Assembly (NCBI GenBank): GCA_018398585.1 | Contig: JAGTTD010000005.1 | Coordinates: forward strand, 8,921,355 to 8,985,354 | Length of the DNA stretch: 64,000 nt | Reading direction: 5' to 3' | From: Simmondsia chinensis | Taxonomy: Eukaryota; Streptophyta; Magnoliopsida; Caryophyllales; Simmondsiaceae | Shown here: positions 22,277-35,100 of the stretch, piece after piece | Layout: each line of letters starts with the position of its first letter | Numbering within the stretch: position 1 is the first letter of the stretch | Program-made: the position numbers and the translations under genes | Notes under the pieces: model-generated | What the model saw: only the letters and a program-made list of their open reading frames with translations | Told to the model about the DNA's origin: nothing | The model's database searches: none

Positions 22277-23958
22277 GTATAATCTTAATGAAAATCATCA
22301 TCTTCTGCTCAGTTTTCCGATCATTTAGCGAAATAGAACTTCAACTTCTTAGTTTCAGGATTGTTTCTTCTTAATAGGATAATAAGAATCTCCAGTGAAT
22401 TCTTTGAATGTATTTCGCTTTACTTAACGGGGGTGACGTTACGTCTCTTCTCTCGCAGATCCTGGCCACTGGATTTGTCTCTTAATTTAGGGAAAATTAC
22501 ACGTCAATACCCCGAGGTTTGAACTAAAAATGTGAAATAATCGTGTAAATAATAAAAATAGTCCTAACAGCTGCGTAAAAGGGTGCGAAATCGACCTCTT
22601 ATCCATCTATTCTTCATTAGCAGTGGTGTGACATGTTAGTTTGTGTGTGGGAAGAGGGAAATAGTAAGGGGATAATGGGTTTACTGACAAATAACGAAAA
22701 ATTTATACTCTTTTGTACTATTATTTAGACTATTTTACTAAATATATGTAACTATTGGACTAAAATTATTTTATAAAGTTTGTGGACTCAAATCCAATAC
22801 ACTGGATCTTAGAGTACTAATATGTAATTTACCCCTTAATTTACTAATCAATATAGTTAACAATCTCTGTTGGTGCATTCTTCCAATGGATTTTGAGGGT
22901 TATTGTGATCTTTCAACAAGTTAAGCGTATATCGTTTGTTGAAATTGGTTGATGGCTAGGGTTTAATCCAATTCACTAAGAATTTGTCAGGTTTTTGGGT
23001 ATTAGATAGTAAGTTACTTTTTCAGCTTCCTCTCAATTTAGTTCTGGGGAATGAATTGAGCAGGTTTGAGTGAATAATGGATATCAACAAAAAGCGGGTA
23101 TGCTAACAGAGATTTTAGTGAACTTCCCACAACTAGGTTCTTTTTTTAATTATTGTAATTGAAGTGTTATTAAGAGAGAGAAAGAACATAATATTGAGGA
23201 CACAATGTTGTCATAAGCAAAAGCAAAGAAGGGGGGAAAAAAAATTCAAAATGAAAAGTTGGTAATATATGACCCTCCAATTTCTTTGCAAATAAACAAA
23301 GGTAATGCAGAGAGACTTCTAGAACTTTATATCTAGAGAGATCCTAGAAAGATCGTCTTTTTCCATAAGAAATTCACTTCACTGGTGTGTATTTTTCTCT
23401 AGAACTTCTGGCATTTCTCTCTGACCAAATACATTGGGAAATTTCGACCTTAGTAGTTAAGAATAACATTTTAGTGCCAGCTCCTCTTTCACATTCCACA
23501 GAAATTGATCCAAAGGACACCTTGAACTGATATTAGAGAACCACAATTACTTTAGAGTAGGCGTGCAGTAGGATTTATTGTCTACTGGCGGTAAAATCAA
23601 GAATGGAGGTTATGCTAGTTTCAAGGCAGTTGTGTTTGTAGGTCTATTGTGACTTAGCTGCCTTCTATAACCACATGCTTTGTCCTCCACATTGTTATCA
23701 CGATGCAAATGAACTTGCTAAAATCTCTATTTTTTCAATAATCCATGTGATTTTTCTGCTTTGACACTCCTCTCTTGTCAGAATTTGTGTTCAATTACTT
23801 GAATGGTTCATTTCAACCATGCAAGTAGCTCACTTCCTTACTTGATCCACCACTTTTAATCATTCCGTCCTTTTTGGAACTCTAGCTCTGTCAACCTTTT
23901 ATTAAGCTCTTGTTATATGATCTTGAATATTAGCTTATCTTTCCATAGCATGCTTTCC

Positions 23959-23990
<32 letters not shown>

Positions 23991-25799
23991 GGGGGGTTGA
24001 AAATGATGTGGTTGACCCATATGTGGATATCCATTGTCAATGTTTCGTGTTCTAGCTACGACCATTATCTAAAGAATATAGGAATTTTGTCATGAAGAAT
24101 CCTTAGATGGCATACGATATTCTTTTGATCAGCTCCTTGATTTATCTTTTGGGTCTCACCTTTCTTTATATGATTTCCTTGTGCTAAGCAAGCAAGGCCC
24201 TCCATGATTGCCTTGATTAACTCAGAATCCATCATTTCAGCTTAGAAATTTTTTTACCAATCTACTTACGGTCATTTCCATGTAACTTATGTTATGCTGA
24301 TCAAGTACATTGCTATCGATTTGGAGTACATAGAACTATTATCTCAGCCCTAATTGTTGAGTACAAGATGCTCAATATGTGAGAGCAAAGGTTCTGAGTT
24401 TATTTCAATTAAGTGGGTGTTATATGAGAAGGTGGGATCTTTTTTGGTTTTATCTAGATTGTTCTTGGTAGTAAATGAAAGCAAAGGTGTCAATGTTGTT
24501 CCTACTTGTTTTGTGTTTAGCTCTGGAGCTAGTTTATGATTGATTGAATCAACTCTGGCTAGTGTTTTTATGAAAATACTGAGTATAGTTCAAAGCCAAT
24601 GTAAATGGCGTTTAAAAATCTAAATGGCGTGTTTTCCTCATTCGAGATCTTATGCTTTTGGGGCTTGGGGTTGTAGCTTGAGGTTTCTATTTATTAGACC
24701 TGTTTTGTATTAGATCTTTTTTGCATAAAAGACTATGTTCTACAATATTGTTGATTGTAGTCAAACTTATGTGGTTTAGGCCTTTAGGCATGCATAGACC
24801 TTTGCATGGTGTAGAGTGGTATTTCTAATAGCAAATTTTGAGGTTCTAAGGGGTGATACAATTATGTTAGTAAAACAAATGTTTCTGGAATCTTCATGCT
24901 AGTGTGTCACACGAGGATTATTTCTACATGGATGGCTTTATTAGTCCTCTTTTTGTTGCATCCCTCGTTTCACTAATGCAATATTACAATTGAAATAGCA
25001 TGAAGACAGTATATTAGAAAGAATTTGCAGATGAAAAATCTATGAAGTAAATGTTATAAGATTGCAAGCAAGTTTTACCATTCAATTGAGAACATGAGGA
25101 TAGACCAAGTAGTTTAAATGTATTGAGATTTGTCATTTCAAGTAACTTGTGCAATTAGTATAGCAATAGAACACATGATTGCAAAGTTTTCGAGATATGA
25201 CTGTATGTAGAATATTTTTGATTTGGCCGAGGAAGCAGTTAAAAGATCAGTTCACAGAAATGATTTATGTAACTTCCTTTAGAACCTCACTCCCTTCTAC
25301 ATTGTTTGGTTGAAGTAAATATGGTCTCCAATAGAATGACATACGTACACTTCCGACCAAATCTTGTGGTGAATTCTCTAAATTATATCTCCAGTTGTTT
25401 CATTGTTTCTATTTTTTTCCGCTTCTCTTAAACATTTGCTTCCAAGGACATTCCTGAAAAAGGGATATTCCTTCTGCTCAGGAGCTACTGTACTCATATT
25501 GCTGGTATACACCATATAGTGCTCCCCATCATTCACTATTCTTCCTTGGATGGTGGTAACCGTTGTCGAATGTCCATTTACCTGTGGCTGATCTTTTATC
25601 ATTTGCTTTAAGCACTTAAATTGCTATGCAGCTGCTTGAAGCTTTCAAGTCAATATAATTATGGTGTAAACCTTTCTGCACTAAGTGGGGGTTGGCTAAA
25701 ACTATCAAAGTAGACCACTGCATTCTATCATTTATTCATTAAGCTGTCATGAAATAATCTTTCTTATGCCACTTATTGATGCCTTTTTGGGTGATTTTG
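22277..25799. other. Long stretch without a supportable gene
   Basis: Intron-like AT-rich DNA with many short stop-bound frames. It holds a T then G21 tract (23959-23996) and a minus-strand 74-codon frame at 25378-25602 that I do not recognise. No terminal repeats or RNA genes were seen. Confidence 0.4.
23969..23996 (+). repeat. G21-A-G6 homopolymer tract
   Basis: Twenty-one consecutive G, one A and six more G, preceded by a run of about ten T. Confidence 0.9.
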
Positions 25800-26131
25800 T
25801 GATGTACACCACTTGCTATCCAAAAATAAAACTCAATATTATTTCTTTCGAAAATAATATTAATGAATTACAATCTACATTTAGAAAAAAAGCTAATCCC
25901 TATAATAATATTGAATAAGATAGGATAAAATACTAAAATGAATAGGAAAATACTTTTCTGGAAATAAGTATTCAACTATGAAATAGACTATACTAAATCA
26001 AATTGAAAATAACTTCCCTAGAAATAAGAATTTAACTCTAAAACAAACACTATGCTACAGCCTAATCCTATCAATTTTCCTAATAACTAATAAGATGTAA
26101 CTTAAAATTAACACATCTTCCAAAATCAACA
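25800..26131 (-). repeat. LTR-like repeat, left member of an inverted pair
   Basis: On the minus strand starts TGTTGATTTTGGAAGATG and ends near GTGGTGTACATCA, with TG and CA ends. It matches the plus-strand repeat at 27499-27884 across its length (blocks such as CTAGAAATAAG and GCTAATCC). An LTR is the likely identity; a long terminal inverted repeat is the alternative. Confidence 0.6.
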
Positions 26132-26450
26132 AATCCCAACTTGCGTACTGCATCATTATCTCCTTTTCGAAAAAGCTTGACCCTGAGTTTTGAACAAGCA
26201 TAGAAAAAGAAACTGTAGCAAGGTATTTTCATTGTGCGTGGCTCCTTTTAGATATAATGCAAAATTTTTACATTTTGGGGTCGTAGACTTGACAAACTCC
26301 TTAGGTATGATGAAATCGATAAGAGGGGTCTCTTTTATAGAATTTATAGGACACGCATAATCCTCACTTGTAGGTTGTTAACCTTGTTGGAATTCAATAC
26401 AGTTACTCTCTTGTTTTTGTGCTGCACTTCCTTTCCTTCCTCTTCCTTCT

Positions 26451-26825
26451 CTACCTCTTTTTTCTAAACACCCTTGGATTTAGTAATTGAGAAGGCAAGC
26501 AATACTTTGGATCTAGATCGTAAGGGAGCTTATACGTGTGTACGAGGGAAGAAGGTGGGGCAATTATATCATGGTAAGTCCTAAGATACACTTCGATCTT
26601 GTCTAATGGAAGTACATACAACTTACCCTTAAGTTTGGAAATATAATACACATCAATTATGTGATATATCTTGAACGAAACCAAATGCCAAACAAATTCC
26701 CATAGATGATAAGGATGCAAAGAGTTATCCTTATTATATGGCCCATGCTTATTGGACTCGAGCCGATCCAACTTTGAGGTTGAAAAGTAATCATGCGTGA
26801 GCATGCTATTGGAGATGGTAGACAT
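26451..26825 (-). other. Unidentified 124-codon frame inside the inverted pair
   Basis: Open frame with HLWEFVWHLVSFKIYHI, KLKGKLYVLPLDKIEVYL and KLPYDLDPKYCLPSQLL. I do not recognise a family. Its position next to the LTR-like repeat and on the same strand suggests a remnant of retroelement coding sequence or of a captured gene. Confidence 0.3.
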
Positions 26826-27077
26826 ATAAACATGGATAAATTGACACTTTTTTTTTTTGCCTGGTCGTGATTGTTGATGATGGCTTAGGTCAACATGTAG
26901 GATTCAAACTTTCGTTTAGTGACAACTAGGATTTTGGTAGGAGTTTATGATAATAGACAAGTGCACGCTGCACCTTGGTAATGGCGGGAAAGAGATATTA
27001 CTTAGCGTAGAATAGATGCATAAGCATAAGCACTAGGGTGGCGAACAAGGCAGCTCTACAGCGATGGTCTAGAACAA

Positions 27078-27205
27078 CAATAATAGCAATAGCCCAATGC
27101 CTCAAAGAGGATCCGGCAAATGCAGGGTTTGGGAAGGGTAAAATGCATGCTAGCTTACCCCTGCGAGGTACTATCCTGTAGAAATGTTGTTTCCAAAAGA
27201 CCCCC
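27078..27205. mobile_element. Au-like SINE, degraded
   Basis: Shares the order AACAACAATAATAGCAATAG, CCCAATGCCTCAAAGAGGAT, GCAGGGTTTGGGAAGGGTAA, TTACCCCTGCGAGG and TTGTTTCC with the two intronic SINEs at 36590 and 40855. Ends are not resolved. Confidence 0.6.
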
Positions 27206-27498
27206 AACCTGAAAGAACTCTACTTAAGTAAAATGAAATCAGCCATGTCTAGTGCAAACAGACACTGCTCAATCAAATTAAGTAGAAACAATAACATACA
27301 TGCAAGCCTAGCAGCAACGTTTACTAGCATCAGTGGTGCTCCTTTCTTTTGATAGCCTGGTCAATCACACATATTTTTAATGGTCGCTTAGCTCTATCTA
27401 AGGCCATTTCTTCAGTAAAGTTTGGGTGGGTAATGTTATGTGACTCTTGTCTAATGGTTTAGAACCTATACCCAAAAATAGGACTCAATATTGCGATT
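27206..27498. other. Spacer
   Basis: No gene, RNA or repeat boundary seen. Confidence 0.4.
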
Positions 27499-27884
27499 TG
27501 TTGATTTTAGAAGATTGTAACTGAATGTCCAAATTTCGTTAGAAAAAATGTTAGTATTGTCATTAAAAAATTTACATCTTATTAGGTTTTGTTAGGAAAT
27601 TGGTTAAGATTAGGATGTAGCATAGGTTTTTTTTTTTGGAGTTAAATTCTTATTTCTAGGGAAATTATTTTCTATTTGATTCAATATATTCTGTTTCATA
27701 GTTAAGTACTTATTTCTAGAGAAGTGCTTTCCTATTTAAGTTAGTACCTTTTCTTATCTTATCTAATCTTATCCAATATTATCTAAGGGATTAGCTTTTT
27801 CAAAATATAGCCTTATAATTCATTAATTTAAGTTTCCAAAGAAATAATATTGGGTTTCGTTTTTGGGTGCCAAATGGTGCTACA
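27499..27884 (+). repeat. LTR-like repeat, right member of an inverted pair
   Basis: Starts TGTTGATTTTAGAAGATTG and ends GGTGCTACA. Inverted relative to 25800-26131, about 1.4 kb away. No matching 5-bp duplication flanks it. Confidence 0.6.
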
Positions 27885-28140
27885 TTATTTTGACTCAATG
27901 ATTTGAGCATATTCTCTTGCAACCTTTTGGTTCCCTACTCTAATTTAATGCTTATCCCAACATTACCTTTCTTTTGCTTGGGAAAGTGAAGGTCCTTGCA
28001 CGCAAGGGTTTTTTATTTTTTATTTTTTATTTTAATAAACGAATTAGAGCTTTATATTCTCAGCCCATCAATTTGTTGTATGGGATGTCTTAAAAGGGAT
28101 TTTATTTTGGATGCTTGATGCTATATGTTATAGTGGTATT

Positions 28141-28847
28141 GAATTCAATGAGCATCTTTCTTTGTTTATTCTCTCTTTACATTTGTAACATGTTATATGG
28201 CATGTTTGGTTTAGCATTGGACACACATGCACATGTTGTAGCGTTCTTAGTAAAAATAAGCGTTGGCTTTTGTATGCAGTTACCCGTTGGAGAATGATCT
28301 TTCATCACCTTGAAATAGGAATATTAACACATTTGCATATTAAAATGCCCACCTTTTCTGGGTATTTGAGCTGAATGAGCTTCTTTCTTTGTTTATTCTC
28401 TTTTTACATTTGTAACATGTTATATGGCATGTTTGGTTTAGCATTGGACGCACATGCATATGTTGTAGTGTTCTTAGTAAAAATAAGCGTTGGCTTTTGT
28501 ACGCAGCAAGTAGAAAGAATCGTTACTTGTTGAGAATGGTCTTACATCAAACAAGATATTGAACATTTGCATATTAAAATGCCCACCTTTTCTGGGTATT
28601 TGAGTTGAATGCGTATCTTTCTTTATTTATTCTCTCTTTACATTTGTAACATGTTATATGGCATGTTTGGTTTAGCATTGGACGTACATGCACATGTTGT
28701 AGCGTTCTTAGTAAAAATAAGCATCGGCTTTTGTACGTAGCAAGTAGAAAGAATCATTACCCGTTGGAGAATGGTCTTACATCACCTTGAAATAAGAAAA
28801 ACAAGATATTGAACATTTGCATATTAAAATGCCCACCTTTTCTGGGT
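28141..28847. repeat. Three tandem ~235-bp copies just 3' of the DEMETER-like gene
   Basis: Copies begin at about 28141, 28368 and 28602 (spacing 227 and 234; the last is about 246 bp). Shared blocks include ACATTTGTAACATGTTATAT, GGCATGTTTGGTTTAGCATT, TTCTTAGTAAAAATAAGC and AAAATGCCCACCTTTTCTGG. The copies are highly similar, so the duplication looks recent. The array ends about 310 bp from the gene's stop codon, in or near the likely 3' UTR or terminator region. Confidence 0.92.
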
Positions 28848-29158
28848 TACAAAAAATTTTTTGGAGATTATACAAATTAAATTATTGAAACTTTCCTTTA
28901 TGACAAGCTGAAAGAATGAGAAATTACAGTAATATTGGCTAATGAGCTCTTTTCCTATACTGTTAAAATTCTTTCTTTCCTCTCCCGCATTCATGTTTAA
29001 AGAATGGTATGTACAATGCATGTGAGCCAGTGAATAGTAACCTATGTTAGAAATTCTCTCTGCCATATCCTATTCTTATATACCTGTCACTGCCCTCGCC
29101 TTCCTTTGTTTCGCAAAACTTTCTTTTGCCAGTTAGTTTTGATCAATTTATTTTCGTA

Positions 29159-32100
29159 TCATTTGCTCTCCCTTTTGCTCTTGACCAGCTTACTTGCTGG
29201 GAAATGAAGTCTGGCCATAAGTGGACGTGGTGCCCTAGTCTTGCGGTCGAATCCTCTCACACAGACAAAACCTGCAGATTCAAAAGATACATGAGTAAAA
29301 TAGATATGCTATATCAGCTTCTGATGTACCATTATCTATCTTTTGTCCTGTTCGTGATTGAATTTATTTGGACCCATAGAAGTAATCAATCTTTTATTAG
29401 GACTTCACTTCTGAAGTAGAAGTACGACAAATGAATTAAATATTGCTGGCATTTAGATGGAAAGAGACTTTAGAATAATGTTATCTAGGTTTGGATATGA
29501 GAGTTGGACACAGTAATGCATCTAGAGGTCAGGCTATTTTCTAAAATTTTTCTGCATTTTTGGACTAAGTTGAAGTGTCTAAGTTCCAAATCAGCATCCA
29601 AGTGCCCGTATTTGACACAAGTACTCGAGGAGAGCATGTATTTGTTAATCTTTCATGCTTCATTATTCTGGTTTTACCTAATACCCTTTGGTTGAGTCGT
29701 ACCCTTCTTTGGATAGAAACTTCAATGCAAAAGTTTATCTTAATGAGTTTTGAGCCAATATGTACTTTAGACTAGCATTTTTAAAAAAAATAAAATTTCG
29801 TACTATGCTTAATATTTCTCGCTTATCCTTAATTCCGCGGGCTTTCATGTCATGTTGTCCTTCCTTCCTGTCCATGTCTTTTTACCTTTCTCAACTCTTG
29901 GTTCTAAACAAAAGCACTAAAGCAGATAGTCCAACTTGCCCATATTTTGAATTGATGGTACATTTTTTCGCTGCCATAGCTCGATTAAACCTCTTGTGTC
30001 CTCCTGGTTTACTACCGCATTAATAGCAGTTTTCGGCCCTCTTTCTTTCTTTAGAAGTCCATCACATATGTCACTTGCCCTTATGTTTTTGTTAGTTCAT
30101 CCATACTTGCCAGAGAGTGGGTGCCCTGAATGTTGGCAAGTACTATCACTTACTAGACCACATGATTTTGAATTCAGTAATCGTCCAACCACTTCAAACT
30201 CTTTTTCCAGGTAATATTATATCCATACATCTACAATATCAGTCATATATCTTTCAACGTATAAATTTATCACCATAAAGTGGATAGTATAGCAGGTCAT
30301 ACCTCTCCAGAAGCAATATTTGATGTCATCTTGTGACATGCCTGGCAAGCATATGTATCATTATCTTAGTAAATTATCTAAAGAAAAAACTGGTGGATTT
30401 AAAGTACGGACTCATGGTTCTTTGAGCTACCTTTGAATATTGTTGTTACTGAAGTTCCAAAGTACACAGTTCTTCTTGTCAAGTTCCAGATCCATGACCT
30501 TGGAACATCAATAGGGTTAAGACTGGAATCATGGTCAGCAAACATCTGCATGGTTTGCACACTATGTTATATAACTTCCACAATTGGATGCATTTTTTGA
30601 GGGTAGACAGAGATGCATTAGTTTTCTGACTCTTCTCTGCTGTCAGTGGTAAGGTGATCTTGGTAAAGTTACATGCGCTCTAACAATAAGGTGCCCATTT
30701 CCCGCACATTTGAGTTGCTTGGGTAAAAGTCAGTGCGAGAAAAAAGGCTAGAAAATAGTCGAATTACCTCATTAACTTGGAAGTATGTACCGTTCAGAGG
30801 AAAGCTCCCTCTCATCGCTGTTCTACATGGTATCTGTGAATGATATGTAACCAACATTAGTAAGCAAAAGTTAGCATTCTTTATGCATATTTGGCATCAG
30901 CTTTGTGGTGATTTCTTTAAGAGAGATCTGACCAGCAGTGTTCCTCTGACTATCTGTAAGTTTGCTTCTCTTATGCTATTGCACGAGAAGCATGTATTTG
31001 CACTGCATAACTTCCTTGACTCCTGGGATCCACAACTCCTTTCTGGTGGTTGAATAGAATCTGCTATTTCACCTGGCATTGATTATTGTCCTATAGATTC
31101 AGTACTTTGGAATTTCCATGAGTGAATTGGAAAAGTGAAGAAGAAGAAGTTGATTGTCCTTGGATCTAGATCCTTGGTGCATTCTGAGCTTTGTATCTGC
31201 TTATGTGTGATTAACACTGCGTTTCATGATAATCAAATTGTATATTTTAACATACAAGAAAAATCAATTACTTGTAAAGTTATTGGCTTACCTGGTGTCC
31301 ATATAGCAAGCAGATATGGGCTTGGATCATCAGATTCCCGTTTGTCTAGCTGTAATATCACTCAAATGGCATAAATTCACACATCACCTGTATACAACAA
31401 TGTTAAAATGCATGAGAGGGGAGGGATAACACTTACCCCTTCCAGTAAAGGGTGTGTATCTGGAATTTCGTATCTGCAATGCAGTGTAAGGAGATGGTTA
31501 GACAACGGGAAATTCCAAAATATTCATTCTGCACATCAATGACTGATTTTTGGTTGTAAAAATCTATACCAATCCTGAAGAGGGGAGTCATAAAAAGGTT
31601 TCTGAGTTTCAGGTCATGAATACAGTGTTTTTGTCTAGTGAATTCTGAAAGTTCGTTAAACATGTTAAATATGACATGTTCAAGCCATCACCTGTCCTAG
31701 ATAGATGCTGAATTAGAATGACATAAAGGGTTGGGAACAAACTTGGTGTTGGCCAACCGAATCTAATTAGAGAATAGATTTAAATGCTCTATAACTTGTC
31801 TTCCCTTTTTATATAAACAGTTTTAGTTGGACGGATGTTATTTCAAGGTAGGGATTCTCAACTTACACTTGGTGTTCTGTTCGCAATCGACTCACATTCT
31901 TGAGTTTGGGTCTAGGGACAGAAGCAGCTTCTGGCGTTAATGCAACTAACGCCTTGGATAAGGAACTTTCATTGAGCTCTATATTCTCTTGCATAAAATT
32001 ATGTAGATTTGAGTTGAATTGTTCAACATTAAGCCTGATTGTAGGGATTTCATCAGGATCCTCATATAACATATCCTCAATATCAATCTCTGATATTTCT

Positions 32101-35100
32101 GTGCTTGCTTGTTCTGGCGTTGCCGGTTCCTCAACAATAGGTTCACACTGTCTGGAATGAAATGTTGTTCCTTGAGGTGCAATGTTCTCCAAACAATGTG
32201 GTGGAATAGAATTGATAGCTATAGTAGGGTTTCTGTTTGCCTCAGTGAGGACAGCTGAAGGAACTATGCTTTTCTCTTCTGGACCTGGTAGCGCAAGCCT
32301 TGCACTGGAAAGAAAGATTATTGTAAGCCATCACGTAATGAAAATGCTAACTGTTGCTATGAAAGCAAGACTGTCACTTTCAATCAAAAAAAAAAAAAAG
32401 GGAGACAGTCACTTGAACTCCTTGTTTGCAGTAACCACTGACATGATCTGCTTGTTGCAGATTAATATGGTGTAGCCCCTCATCTATGTAATTCTTCCAG
32501 TTTGCTTATCATCTCCTATGCTCCAAGTGACAGAACGATTGGAGATTCCTTTGTATGTTTCTTCTTTTCCTTTGTAAATTGATGACAATCAGTCTATTTT
32601 GTCTGTTTTTTCTTTTTCTGAGTGCTAGATGTTTCAAAGATGTGCTCTTCTGCTGCTCTCTCTCTCATCTTTAATGTGCTTGTGCGGTAATAAGTACTTG
32701 CATAATTCAATATATGCTTATGTATGTTTCACTACCTAAATTCTACATATTACATAAAATGCAAAATAGGTTTATCTACCTTGCAAAAGCGCTTGCAAAG
32801 TGTCTGCATTCTCCTCTCATTGGACACGCATTGCAATTTGGTCTGCTTTTGGTGCAAAATACCTGCATTTGTCCACAATTCAGACATTAAACTGAATGAT
32901 GGTAAGTTCCATGTGGTGATTTCTACTCCCAAAACATATTTTTATGCTTCAAGTTTGAGAAATAACATACCTTTCCAAATGTAATCAGATGATAATGTAG
33001 TTCGTACCTGTAATTTGATGGCACTTTATTCAGTGATGAGATTCTAGGAGTTAGCTTGGGATGACTATTTATAGCTGCTTAAGTTAATACGAGGCTTTTA
33101 ATAAATGCATTTGAAGTCAAAATAGTATCTAGAAATTACAGTGTCGGCTGATCTAGTTTGCACAGTCGTGGCCAAAGGTATTTTTGAATAGACTCCAACA
33201 CTGGGTACCTGCACAAAAGCTTGATTAAACTGCATGATTAACTTTGTTATATTGGTGTTGGGAAGACATTCTATCACTTACAATTCTAAAAGATGTAATT
33301 GAAGTGACTCCGGCAGCGGCTGGAGAGGCACCCATCCTAGTCTTACAGCTATTCGTCCAACATTTGTGTCAACCTTATGCAAGACCAAAATATGACAGTT
33401 ATGCCTGTTGCCCATCAAGGTTGCAAGGACTAGTAATCTGTAGAATATGACTTACCGGAAAAGCAAGATGGTGAAGCGTTAGGAGTCGTACACACTCGAC
33501 GCTTTTCAACCCCAAGCCTCTTATGCTCAGCAGATAATCTCTGAAATAATCATACATAGTGGAGTATTTTGTACTTTAATGTACTTATGATGAAATCGGT
33601 TTTAAGTATTGTTCTGCTGCTTAAAGTTAAATGGACAGGCATGCTATCTTATCATGAAATGCATTTCAATGAGCTTACTTTGCTTTGTCAGGGGGGACGT
33701 TTCTTAGCCATTCCAGGTCAATGCTACCATGGTCTTGGACAAGACGATTGAGGAATTCCTGAAGAATTATACAAGTATTCCAAACATTTAGCTGGAACTC
33801 TCAAATTTGGGTCCCTGAAAAGATGATATTGAAACAACATTAACATTTTGCATTTTATTGATACCTTGATCCGCTCCGCAAGCATGTTATTCATTCCTCT
33901 TTCTTTGATAACCTTTGAAATCTCATAGACATCTGCACATCTAACTGCTTCATAGTCTAACGAGTCCAGAGTTTCTACCCTTCTTTCTCCTTTATCAACA
34001 TTGGAGTGTACCTGCTTTCGTAGGCTATCCCAGTCAAAGGTATTCTTTTTTTCAGTCTTTGTTTTTCCACCCCTTACATTCAATGTATTAGAGATCATCA
34101 TGCTAGATGTCCCACTTGGAAAGGAAAACTGCTCGTTAGGATTTGATTCAGGCATTCGATTTTGTGTTTGCACTTCATTTGCTGCCATTGAGACGCTAGT
34201 ATCATGATCAACTGCTCCACCGAGATTGTGAACATGTTGAACCGGCACCTCTGTGTTGATCTGCCTGTGAACATGACTTGTTGATCTGCTTTCCGATTGG
34301 GATGCCATGGTCCTACCATGTTGATGATTATTGTTGGAAACTTCATTCCCGTATTCCTGGAATCCAGCTGGCCCAGAATCCTTTTGGCCTGCTGGATGCC
34401 TGTTGTGTTGTGTATAATAGGTGGCTGCTGTTGGCATTTGCGGGGGCCATATTTGCCCTCTCTGTTGAAGTGCGTTGCTGCCTTTCACCATTCCTCTAAT
34501 GGTTCTGTTTGCGCTACCCACATCTGATATGCTGTTGACTCCTGGAGAACTAGAACACAAAGGTTTAGTGATCTGTTGTCCGAATATTCCAGCACCCTGT
34601 ATTCTGTATAATTCTGAATTGGAAGTAATGGGAATCTGCAAGCTGCTGGGGGGAACAACTGGATCTTGCATATATGGGTTGTTAAGATTGAAAGGATAAC
34701 TAACTGAAATGGAGCTGGCAAGATTGTCTTCTGCACCCAGTTGGCGTGACTGCTTAGGGTGCCCTATACTTTTTAATTGCTCATGTCCATTTCCGGATGT
34801 CTCATGAAATAACGGACTTCCTGGTCCTTGACGTAAGGAATCTGACAGCATAATAAAATCGTCCAACTCATGAATATTGGATGCGGTATTGGTTGATTCC
34901 CAGGCATTGGCTATACAGTATGCATTTAAGTTGGATCCTGAGAAGGATTGGGCTTCTGCAGTAGCTTGAAGAGTGGAAGATTCAGTTGAATCTTGTGATG
35001 ATAATACTTCTTCCACTGTCCAGCTTTCAACTTCGGGTAAGACTTCCTGTCTTTCATTGAATGAGGTATTTTGTCGTCCCTGATGTTGTGATGGTGTCTT

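Noticed and set aside
25378..25602. 74-codon minus-strand frame as an exon of a second host gene
   Set aside because: No recognisable family and no phase-consistent partner exons were found; kept only as a mention.
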